A stretch of DNA of 14,794 nucleotides from DATLZB01 sp035574175 (GTDB lineage Bacteria; Pseudomonadota; Alphaproteobacteria; Rhizobiales; Hyphomicrobiaceae): contig DATLZB010000120.1 of NCBI GenBank assembly GCA_035574175.1, positions 1 to 14,794 on the forward strand. The letters run 5' to 3'. This document shows, piece by piece, positions 9,232 to 14,794 of the stretch (the first letter of the stretch is position 1; each line of letters opens with the position of its first letter). Position numbers and translations under genes: made by a program. Below the pieces are notes generated by a model. That model was not told where the DNA came from, did not search any database, and was given only the letters and a program-made list of their open reading frames with translations.

Positions 9232-10821
9232 ATGCTGAGTACGCCACGGGCCCAGCGCGGCATGGTCACCTCCCCCCATCACCTGGCGAGCGAGGCCGGC
9301 CTGCGCGTGCTGCGCGAGGGCGGCAACGCGATCGAAGCGGCGCTGGCAACGGCGGCAACGCTTTGCGTCGTCTATCCGCACATGACCGGCATCGGCGGCG
9401 ACGGCTTCTGGCTGGTCGCGGCTCCCGGCCGCGAGCCCGTGGCGATCGAGGCCTGCGGCCCGGCTGCGGCGGGGGCGAGGATCGATCTTTACCGGGGCCG
9501 AGGATTGCGCGCGGTGCCATGGCGCGGCCCTCTTGCGGCCAACACGGTGGCCGGCACGGTCGGGGGCTGGGACCTCGCGCTTCGGCTGAGCGGTGTTCTC
9601 GGCGGCAGGTTCTCCCTTCAACGCCTCCTCGAGGATGCGGTCTGGCACGCGGAGGAAGGGTATGCAGTAACAGCGAGTCAGGCGCAGCTCACGGCGGAGA
9701 GGCTCGGCGAGTTGGCCGAACAGCCGGGCTTCGCCGCAACCTTTCTCGAGGCAGGCCGGTGCCCAGCGGAAGGGGCGGTGATGAGGCTGCCTGCGCTGGG
9801 TCGTACGCTCAGGCGACTCGGCAAAGGTGGTTGCGATGGCTTCTACCGCGGCAGCATCGCGGCAGACATGGCCGCAGACTTGGCGCGCATCGGCTCGCCG
9901 GTCTCGCGGAAAGACCTTGCGCGCTACCGGGCGCGCCGCGTGCGGCCGCTCAGGGTGCAACTGGCCGGCGCAAGGCTTTTCAACACGCCCCCGCCCACGC
10001 AAGGGCTTGCTTCGCTCATGATCCTGGCGTTGTTCGAGCGACTCGGAGTCAGCGAGCGCGACGGCTTCGCACACATTCACGGATTGGTGGAGGCCACCAA
10101 ACAGGCGTTCCTCGTGCGCGATCGCATCATTGGCGATCCGGGGGCGATGGAGGAGAGGCCTGCCGACTATCTCAACTCTGACGTTCTGGGGCGACTGGCC
10201 CAACAGATCGATAAGAAGAAGCCGCTGCCCTGGCCATATGCCACGCCTGGCGGCGATACCGTATGGCTCGGGGCCGTCGATGCCCAGGGTGTGGTGGTCA
10301 GCTTCATCCAGAGCCTCTACTTCGAGTTCGGCTCGGGCGTGGTGCTGCCCGAGACCGGCATCCTGTGGCAGAACCGGGGAGCGAGCTTCCTGCTCGCCGG
10401 TGTGGGGCCTCGCCTGCTCGCGCCCGGACGCAAGCCGTTCCACACGCTGAACCCGGCCTTGGCGCGACTCGTCGACGGGCGGATCATGGTCTACGGCACC
10501 ATGGGCGGGGAGGGCCAGCCGCAGACGCAGGCGGCCATCTTCAGCCGCTATGCCATGTTCGGGCAGGACCTCCAGGCGGCGGTGACGGCGCCGCGCTGGC
10601 TGCTCGGCAAGACGTGGGGCGAGGACAGCGTCACGCTCAAGCTCGAATCACGATTCGATCCGACGCTCGTCGATGCGCTCAGAGCGGCAGGGCACGACGT
10701 CGATCTGGTGGCTCCCTACTCAAGCATCATGGGCCATGCCGGCGCTCTGGTGCGGCATGACAATGGCGTCATCGAGGGGGCGGCCGACCCCCGCAGCGAC
10801 GGCGCAGCAATTGGCTACTAA
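9232..10821 (+). CDS. Gamma-glutamyltransferase-fold Ntn-hydrolase, oxamate amidohydrolase (HpxW)-like
   Basis: A 529-aa proenzyme of the GGT family, which self-cleaves before a threonine that then acts as nucleophile. The predicted cut is before T343 in GGDTVWLGAVD, giving chains of about 342 and 187 residues. True GGTs read TTH at this site; here it is TVW. The arginine that holds the glutamate carboxylate in GGT (R-E-x-A-P) appears to be replaced by glutamate (IEACGPA, E73). GSGVVLPETGILWQNRG (367-383), GTMGGEGQPQTQ (422-433) and the tail GHAGALVRHDNGVIEGA resemble my recollection of Klebsiella HpxW, which hydrolyses oxamate. No signal peptide is visible, so it is probably cytoplasmic. It starts 31 bp after dctM, with GAGG at 9220-9223. 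The fold is certain; the substrate is inferred. Confidence 0.9.
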   Translation: MLSTPRAQRGMVTSPHHLASEAGLRVLREGGNAIEAALATAATLCVVYPHMTGIGGDGFWLVAAPGREPVAIEACGPAAAGARIDLYRGRGLRAVPWRGPLAANTVAGTVGGWDLALRLSGVLGGRFSLQRLLEDAVWHAEEGYAVTASQAQLTAERLGELAEQPGFAATFLEAGRCPAEGAVMRLPALGRTLRRLGKGGCDGFYRGSIAADMAADLARIGSPVSRKDLARYRARRVRPLRVQLAGARLFNTPPPTQGLASLMILALFERLGVSERDGFAHIHGLVEATKQAFLVRDRIIGDPGAMEERPADYLNSDVLGRLAQQIDKKKPLPWPYATPGGDTVWLGAVDAQGVVVSFIQSLYFEFGSGVVLPETGILWQNRGASFLLAGVGPRLLAPGRKPFHTLNPALARLVDGRIMVYGTMGGEGQPQTQAAIFSRYAMFGQDLQAAVTAPRWLLGKTWGEDSVTLKLESRFDPTLVDALRAAGHDVDLVAPYSSIMGHAGALVRHDNGVIEGAADPRSDGAAIGY

Positions 10822-10853
10822 GAGCCGCTGTGTTTTACCGGCGATCGTGCAGG

Positions 10854-10881
10854 TTCCGCCGGCAGCCAAACGAGGTACACT
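10854..10881 (+). promoter_or_regulatory. Weak candidate promoter upstream of the HpcH/HpaI aldolase gene
   Basis: TACACT at 10876-10881 is a fair -10 element (four of six), with TTCCGC at 10854-10859 as a poor -35 element 16 bp upstream. The distance to the ATG at 10909 would suit a short leader. A hairpin (arms 10838-10843 and 10857-10862) overlaps the -35. Read-through from the upstream gene across the 87-bp gap is equally possible. Confidence 0.2.
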
Positions 10882-10908
10882 GTCAGGACGGCGCGGAGGA
10901 CGAGGCAG

Positions 10909-11703
10909 ATGCGCAAGAACAAGGTCAAGGAGACGCTCGCCAAGGGCGGGCGGGTGGTCAACGGCTGGCTGCACATTCCGAGTTCGTATTCAGCGGAGAT
11001 GACCGCGCATCAGGGTTTCGACAGCGTCACCATCGACTTGCAGCACGGGCCGATCGACTTCGCCGCGGCCGTCGAGATGCTGCAGGCGATCTCGACCACG
11101 GCCGCAGTGCCGCTCGCCCGGCTCGCCTGGAACGATCCCGCGATGATCATGAAGGTGCTGGATGCCGGCGCCTACGGCCTCATCTGCCCGATGATCAACA
11201 GCCAAGCCGATGCCGAGGCGTTCGTGGCGGCGGCACGCTATGCGCCGCGCGGTTACCGCTCGTTCGGTCCCAATCGGGCGCTGCTTTATGGTGGGACAGA
11301 CTATCCCAAGCACGCCAACACCGAAATCCTGCTGCTCGCCATGATCGAGACGACCAAGGCGCTCGACAATCTTGAGGAGATACTTTCGGTGCAAGGGCTC
11401 GACGGCATTTATGTGGGGCCGTCGGACCTGTCGCTCTCCATGGGCAAGCCGCCGACATTGGCGCCGGAGGATGGGTCCGTTCTTGCGGCCATGGAGCGGG
11501 TACGCAAGGCGACGCGGGCAAGGGGGCTCATCGCGGGCGTGCATACCGACGGGGCCAAGACTGCGATCAAGCGCTTCGAGGAGGGATTCCAGTTCTGCAC
11601 GCTGCTGAGCGAGGCCCGCTACATGGCGGCGGCGCAGGCTGCTGCGGTACGCGAGGTCAAGGGTGCGGGCGTGGCGGGCGAGACCTCGGCGAGGACGTAT
11701 TGA
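10909..11703 (+). CDS. HpcH/HpaI family class II 2-oxo-acid aldolase
   Basis: A 264-aa metal-dependent aldolase of the family that makes or cleaves 4-hydroxy-2-oxo acids, releasing pyruvate (or another oxo acid) and an aldehyde. The residues known from E. coli HpaI are present at nearly the same numbers: H46 (base, in IDLQHG), R71 (VPLARL, binds the oxo acid), E147 (MIETTK) and D173 (YVGPSDLS), the latter two metal ligands. The SFGPNRA segment (118-124) is also typical. The exact substrate cannot be told, as HpcH, HpaI, garL and rhmA types look alike at this level. GGAGGA at 10895-10900 is a strong ribosome site. It lies 87 bp after the HpxW-like gene, suggesting a shared catabolic role with the TRAP importer. 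Confidence 0.9.
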   Translation: MRKNKVKETLAKGGRVVNGWLHIPSSYSAEMTAHQGFDSVTIDLQHGPIDFAAAVEMLQAISTTAAVPLARLAWNDPAMIMKVLDAGAYGLICPMINSQADAEAFVAAARYAPRGYRSFGPNRALLYGGTDYPKHANTEILLLAMIETTKALDNLEEILSVQGLDGIYVGPSDLSLSMGKPPTLAPEDGSVLAAMERVRKATRARGLIAGVHTDGAKTAIKRFEEGFQFCTLLSEARYMAAAQAAAVREVKGAGVAGETSARTY

Positions 11704-12061
11704 GGCCGCGAGCCCTCGTCTTTCGGTCAAGGCCGGGACCCACACCGGGTGGCGCTTCCTCTTCAGTGGAGGTTGCGCGCCGCTTCGTGTGCGGAAGCGC
11801 GGACCCGCTCACCGGCGTTTTCCGGCGCGGCCCGCGGCGCGGTACCTGCCAGCCGGTTCAGCAAAGCCCAACAGGCGGCGTTGGTCAGGGAGGGCGCACA
11901 TAAGCGGCGATTGGGGAATGAAAGCGGGTTCTTGGAAAGACGCGTCACGGCTGGAGGCGCGAGAGGATCGCCAAAGACCGACGGAAGCTTGTCAGCCCAG
12001 CGCGCAGCGGCGAAGATGGCCAACCGGGGTCCAAAAGGGACCGTCACTGTGGAGTTTACAT
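11704..12061. other. 358-bp intergenic region with no supported gene
   Basis: Two long open frames cover this stretch: one on the plus strand in phase with the following DUF1993 gene, and one on the minus strand (11763-12047, 94 codons). Neither contains a recognisable motif and both are Arg/Ala/Pro-rich, as shadow frames in GC-rich DNA usually are. Short GC palindromes occur near 11824-11842 but no T-tract follows. TTGTCA at 11989-11994 with GAAGAT 17 bp downstream is a very weak promoter candidate for the gene at 12062. It may be a decayed gene or simply a leader. Confidence 0.4.
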
Positions 12062-12577
12062 ATGCCGCTGTCGATGTATCAGGCTTCCGTTCCCGCCTTC
12101 ATGCAGATGCTTGCCGCGCTGTCGGGTGTGCTGGAGAAGGCCGAAGCTCACGCCGGCGTCCGCAAGATCGACCAGGCGGCGTTGCTCCACGACCGGCTCT
12201 TCCCCGACATGTGGCCGCTGGTACGTCAGGTGCAGATCGCCTGCGACTTTGCCAAAGGTGTCGCAGCTCGGCTTGCCGGCATCGATCCGCCGGTGCACGA
12301 GGATTCCGAAAGGACATTCGCAGAGCTCAGGATGAGGATCGAGAAGACTGTCGACTTCTTGAGGGCGCTGAACGCCGATCAGATCGATGGATCAGAAGAG
12401 CGCGACATCACCATAAAGCTCGGCGGCAAGCCGGTGACATTCAAGGGGCAAACATATCTCTTCCACTTTGCCCTGCCCAACTTTTACTTCCACTGCACCA
12501 CGGCCTACGCAATCCTGCGTCACAACGGGGTTGAACTCGGCAAGCGCGATTTCGTCGGCAAGGTGCCCGGTCTATAG
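12062..12577 (+). CDS. DUF1993 domain protein, function unknown
   Basis: A 171-aa protein matching the DUF1993 family (PF09351) over its whole length. Typical features are the N-terminal SMYQASVPAF, the helix with RLFPDMWPL followed by RQVQIACDFAKG (about residues 57-68), the TFAELR segment at 84-89, and FHFALPNFYFHCTTAYAILR near the C-terminus. It is mainly helical, with conserved His and aromatic residues; the four-helix look recalls DinB-like folds, but this is only an impression. No signal peptide is seen. GGAG at 12051-12054, 7 bp before the ATG, supports this start over the extended upstream frame. The biochemical role is not known. The protease gene follows on the same strand after 80 bp. 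Confidence 0.88.
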   Translation: MPLSMYQASVPAFMQMLAALSGVLEKAEAHAGVRKIDQAALLHDRLFPDMWPLVRQVQIACDFAKGVAARLAGIDPPVHEDSERTFAELRMRIEKTVDFLRALNADQIDGSEERDITIKLGGKPVTFKGQTYLFHFALPNFYFHCTTAYAILRHNGVELGKRDFVGKVPGL

Positions 12578-12600
12578 GAGGCCCGCCTCGAAATTGCCGA

Positions 12601-12652
12601 GGCCGGTAACCATATTTCCGGCCAGCGAACCGGCGCCCGCCATTCAGGGCGC
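12601..12652 (+). promoter_or_regulatory. Two tandem hairpins in the leader of the serine protease gene
   Basis: The first hairpin pairs GGCCGG (12601-12606) with CCGGCC (12618-12623) across an 11-nt loop. The second pairs GCGCCC (12633-12638) with GGGCGC (12647-12652) across 8 nt and ends 5 nt before the ATG at 12658. No Shine-Dalgarno is evident between them and the start. They could limit ribosome access or be incidental in GC-rich DNA; no T-tract supports termination. Confidence 0.3.
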
Positions 12653-12657
12653 TTCCC

Positions 12658-13707
12658 ATGGGACGACGCCAGATGCAAAACGTTTCGTTCTTCGGTGCTC
12701 GGTGGCTGCACGGGGCGGGGGCAAGGACGTCTGGTGGCCGAAACGAGCCTCGCCCGGCTGAGGACGGTGAGCTGCTCGATGCCTACTCGCGAGCCGTCGT
12801 CGGTGTGGTCGAGGCGGTGTCGCCGGCGGTCGTGCACGTGCAAATCCGCGGTGCCCGTGGCGGACGGGTGGCGCACGGCTCGGGCAGCGGCGTGATCGTC
12901 TCGCCCGACGGGCTGGTGCTCACCAACAATCACGTGGTCGATGGCGCCCAGCAGATCGGCCTGTCGCTAGCCGATGGCCGTTCGTTCAAGGCGCGCGTGC
13001 TCGGCCGCGATGCCGATACAGACCTCGCTGTTCTGCGCAGCGAGACGAACGAGACGCTGCCGGCGGCCAAGCTCGCCAACTCCAAGGAAGTGCGGCCGGG
13101 CCAAATCGCCATCGCCATCGGCAATCCGCTCGGCTTCGAGAGCACGGTGACGGCCGGGATCGTCAGCGCCGTCGGCCGGTCGCTCAGAGCCAGCAATGGA
13201 CGTCTGATCGGCGACGTGATTCAGACCGACGCGGCGCTCAATCCCGGCAACTCGGGCGGACCGCTGGTCAATTCCGCCGCCAAGGTGATCGGCATCAACA
13301 CGGCGATGATCCTCGGCGCACAAGGCATCTGCTTCTCAGTCGCGTCGAACACGGCACTGCACGTGCTGACGCAGATTCTGGCGCATGGCAGGGTAAGGCG
13401 GGCGCGCATCGGAATCGTGGCCGAGCAGGTGCCGCTGCCACAACGGCTGCGCGACCGCACGGGGCTCATGCAGGCCAGCGGCGTGCACGTGCGCGATGTG
13501 GCCGAGGGCAGTCCTGCGCATCGGGCCGGAATCGGACCAGGGGACGTCCTGGTGCGCGTGGACGGCACTGCGGTGACCGGCGTCGACGATCTGACCCGGC
13601 TGCTTGATGACAAGCGCATCGGCCAGCGGCTGCGCGTGGACCTTCTGCGAGGTGCTTCGATCGAGCAGTTCGAGGTCGTTCCCGAGGAGCGGCCGGCTGA
13701 CGATTGA
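12658..13707 (+). CDS. HtrA/DegP-like S1C serine protease with one PDZ domain, no visible export signal
   Basis: A 349-aa trypsin-fold protease. The catalytic triad is complete: H92 in LTNNHVVDG, D122 in DADTDLAVL and S199 in NPGNSGGPL. A single PDZ domain spans about residues 245-342 (GVHVRDVAEGSPAHRAGIGPGDVLV inside it). DegP-type enzymes normally carry a signal peptide or membrane anchor, but the first 40 residues are polar and Gly/Arg-rich with no hydrophobic stretch, so as annotated it would be cytoplasmic. The start is uncertain: ATG 12658 or ATG 12673 are both possible and neither has a good ribosome site; neither choice adds a signal. The family is involved in protein quality control, but the target here is unknown. 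It is the last plus-strand gene before a convergent junction. Confidence 0.93.
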   Translation: MGRRQMQNVSFFGARWLHGAGARTSGGRNEPRPAEDGELLDAYSRAVVGVVEAVSPAVVHVQIRGARGGRVAHGSGSGVIVSPDGLVLTNNHVVDGAQQIGLSLADGRSFKARVLGRDADTDLAVLRSETNETLPAAKLANSKEVRPGQIAIAIGNPLGFESTVTAGIVSAVGRSLRASNGRLIGDVIQTDAALNPGNSGGPLVNSAAKVIGINTAMILGAQGICFSVASNTALHVLTQILAHGRVRRARIGIVAEQVPLPQRLRDRTGLMQASGVHVRDVAEGSPAHRAGIGPGDVLVRVDGTAVTGVDDLTRLLDDKRIGQRLRVDLLRGASIEQFEVVPEERPADD

Positions 13708-13837
13708 GACCCCTGCACCGCCTTAGGGCCGGAATTCCTGCTGCGGGCGTCCCGCCAGCCGACACGCATTTACCGCTCGACAACGCTCTCATGCGGTCGG
13801 GCTTGCCCATTTGTCGCGGGCGAGCTTTCTACTCGCT

Positions 13838-13917
13838 CGTCCGAACGTGGCGTGTCCCCCAATCCCCCAAGACGACGTCACGCTGCCCGCGGCCCTCCCC
13901 CCAGGCCGCGGGCTTTT
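13838..13917 (+). ncRNA. Candidate small RNA with C-rich loops (speculative)
   Basis: Between the protease stop and the minus-strand repeat gene there is a possible transcription unit. A weak promoter (TTGCCC 13803-13808, 17 bp, TTTCTA 13826-13831) would start a transcript near 13838. It would fold as a hairpin GCGTG/CACGC (13850-13854 with 13879-13883) whose loop carries two CCCCC runs, followed by the terminator hairpin whose loop is also C-rich. C-rich single-stranded loops are a known trait of some alphaproteobacterial sRNAs that bind Shine-Dalgarno sequences. It could equally be the 3' UTR of the protease mRNA. Confidence 0.25.
13885..13917 (+). terminator. Strong rho-independent terminator
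   Basis: GCCCGCGGCC (13885-13894) and GGCCGCGGGC (13904-13913) form a perfect 10-bp GC stem with a 9-nt loop, followed by TTTT (13914-13917). It is oriented to stop plus-strand transcription, 177 bp after the protease stop, and lies at the convergent junction. The opposite strand lacks a T-tract after the stem. Confidence 0.85.
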
Positions 13918-13946
13918 CGTTCGGCGATGAGCAACGCTGCGGGCGT

Positions 13947-14794
13947 TCAGACGCACTTCTTCTGCGCGGCGTTCCAAGATTTGCCGGCTGGGCAGACCTC
14001 TTTGTCGGGGGGTTTGACGAGCGGCTTCACCGCCGGCGTCTTGGAGGGCTCCTTGGCAGAGGTCGGGGCCTTCGCCGGCTCCTTGAGGGTCGGCGCCTTA
14101 ACGGCGTCCTTGATTACCGGCGCCTTGACCTTATCCTTGACGGGCGCGTCATTGCTCCCGGGGCTCTTTAAGATCGGCGCTTTGACCACTGGGTCCTTGA
14201 CAGTCGGCTCCTTTAAGACCGGGGGCTTGACGACCGGATCCTTGGTGATGGGGGCCTTGACCGCGTCCTTGATGATCGGACCTTTGACGGCGGCGACGCA
14301 CTTGTTCTGTTTGGCATCCCAAGACTGAAGGGCGGGGCAGCAGTGGCCGTCGCTCACATGCTGACCCTTGGGACAGAGGATTGGCTTGGCCACCTGCAGC
14401 ACGCACTTGTTCTGCTTGGCATCCCACGACTGGCCGGGCGGGCACAAGATCGGCTTTACAAGCTGGAGGACGCACTGCTTCTTGGCACTGTTCCAGTAAT
14501 GGAGTGCGGGGCAGCAGTGCCCTTGGCTCAGATGCTGGCCCTTCGGGCATACGATCGGCTGGAAAACCTGGAACACACACTGCTGCTTGGCCTGGCTCCA
14601 GAATTTGAGTGCCGGGCAGCAATGGCCCTGGCTCAAATGCTGACCCGGCGGGCAGGCGATGGGTTTTGCCTGCAGGATGCATGCCTGCTGCTTGAAGCTC
14701 CAGGAGTAGAACGGCGGGCAGCAATGACCCTTGCTCAGGTGTTGGCCCGGCGGGCATGCCGGCCAGACCGGTGGCCCGACGCCGACGGGAAAGG
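13947..14794 (-). CDS. Cysteine-rich CPxGQ/CCP repeat protein, N-terminus beyond right edge
   Basis: An open minus-strand frame enters from the right edge and stops at 13947 (TGA), giving at least 281 residues. The first part has five tandem modules of about 35 residues of the form CPxGQHLSxGHCCPALxxWxxxKxxCVLQxxKPI (one is shortened to 23). Then comes a 92-residue Lys/Pro/Val/Ala-rich linker, and finally a lone half-module CPAGKSWNAAQKKCV at the very end. Four cysteines per full module suggest disulphide-bonded units, so an exported or surface protein is likely, but the signal peptide would lie outside the window. I do not recognise a named family; the frame is supported by repeat conservation at the protein level. 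A TTG inside the first modules would be a false start. It converges on the protease gene across the terminator. Confidence 0.8.
   Translation of the reverse strand, partial: FPVGVGPPVWPACPPGQHLSKGHCCPPFYSWSFKQQACILQAKPIACPPGQHLSQGHCCPALKFWSQAKQQCVFQVFQPIVCPKGQHLSQGHCCPALHYWNSAKKQCVLQLVKPILCPPGQSWDAKQNKCVLQVAKPILCPKGQHVSDGHCCPALQSWDAKQNKCVAAVKGPIIKDAVKAPITKDPVVKPPVLKEPTVKDPVVKAPILKSPGSNDAPVKDKVKAPVIKDAVKAPTLKEPAKAPTSAKEPSKTPAVKPLVKPPDKEVCPAGKSWNAAQKKCV
13998..14273 (-). repeat. Low-complexity Lys/Pro/Val linker repeats within the Cys-rich protein
   Basis: About 92 residues built from imperfect short units such as VKDPVVKAP, VLKEPTVKDP and VIKDAVKAPTLKEP, with lysine every three to four residues and no cysteine. 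This is an extended, positively charged stalk-like region separating the five N-terminal modules from the C-terminal half-module. Confidence 0.75.
14274..14759 (-). repeat. Five tandem cysteine-rich modules (coding repeat)
   Basis: Minus-strand modules lie at 14759-14658 (34 aa), 14657-14553 (35), 14552-14448 (35), 14447-14379 (23) and 14378-14274 (35). The fourth lacks 12 residues, including the HC-C-P core, between GQ and SWDAKQNKC. DNA at 14401-14432 and 14296-14327 differs at only 2 of 32 positions, indicating that modules 4 and 5 share a recent duplication. Confidence 0.8.

Noticed and set aside
9130..10443. 437-codon minus-strand open frame opposite the GGT-fold gene
   Set aside because: Shadow of a gene with an intact catalytic threonine and conserved flanking motifs.
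10838..10862. CCGGCG/CGCCGG hairpin after the HpxW-like gene as a terminator
   Set aside because: 13-nt loop and no T-tract downstream; the TTTT lies upstream of the stem.
13708..13884. Signal recognition particle RNA (ffs) in the convergent gap
   Set aside because: The conserved GGUCAGG...GGAAGCAGCC core of bacterial SRP RNA is absent.
14149..14757. 202-codon alternative minus-strand frame in the repeat gene
   Set aside because: Periodicity of Cys, Trp and Gly and the conserved module are only coherent in the frame ending at 13947.

Overview
The window looks like a high-GC alphaproteobacterial chromosome, most likely order Hyphomicrobiales (Rhizobiales). The reasons are the trpF-trpB-trpA-accD-folC gene order, an AccD lacking most of its zinc-ribbon cysteines, dense GC-rich coding and TGATG gene overlaps. 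Nothing here fixes the genus.

Layout. (1) Positions 1-634, minus strand: the 5' part of ccmC (haem handling in cytochrome c maturation), cut by the left edge. (2) Positions 635-791: a divergent intergenic region with a perfect 10-bp inverted repeat. (3) Positions 792-6123, plus strand: the housekeeping run trpF, trpB, trpA, accD and folC, covering the last steps of tryptophan synthesis, the acetyl-CoA carboxylase beta subunit and folate polyglutamylation. (4) Positions 6282-11703, plus strand: an accessory, probably catabolic cassette. It holds a complete TRAP transporter (DctP-type binding protein of the 2-oxo-acid/TakP-like class, DctQ, DctM), a gamma-glutamyltransferase-fold Ntn-hydrolase that resembles oxamate amidohydrolase (HpxW) more than true GGT, and an HpcH/HpaI-type class II aldolase. 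(5) Positions 11704-12061: 358 bp with no gene I can support. (6) Positions 12062-13707, plus strand: a DUF1993 protein, then an HtrA/DegP-like serine protease with one PDZ domain but no visible export signal. (7) Positions 13708-13946: an intergenic region with a strong rho-independent terminator and C-rich predicted loops, a possible small RNA. (8) Positions 13947-14794, minus strand: a cysteine-rich repeat protein of unknown function, cut by the right edge.

How it fits together. The left half is conserved metabolism. From 6282 on, the genes read as an uptake-and-degradation unit: TRAP import of a small carboxylate, an amidohydrolase and a 2-oxo-acid aldolase. That substrate link is inferred from gene order and family resemblance. 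The strongest leads for something undescribed are the TRAP/HpxW-like/aldolase cassette, the modular CPxGQ...CCP repeat protein, and the possible C-loop small RNA at about 13838-13917.
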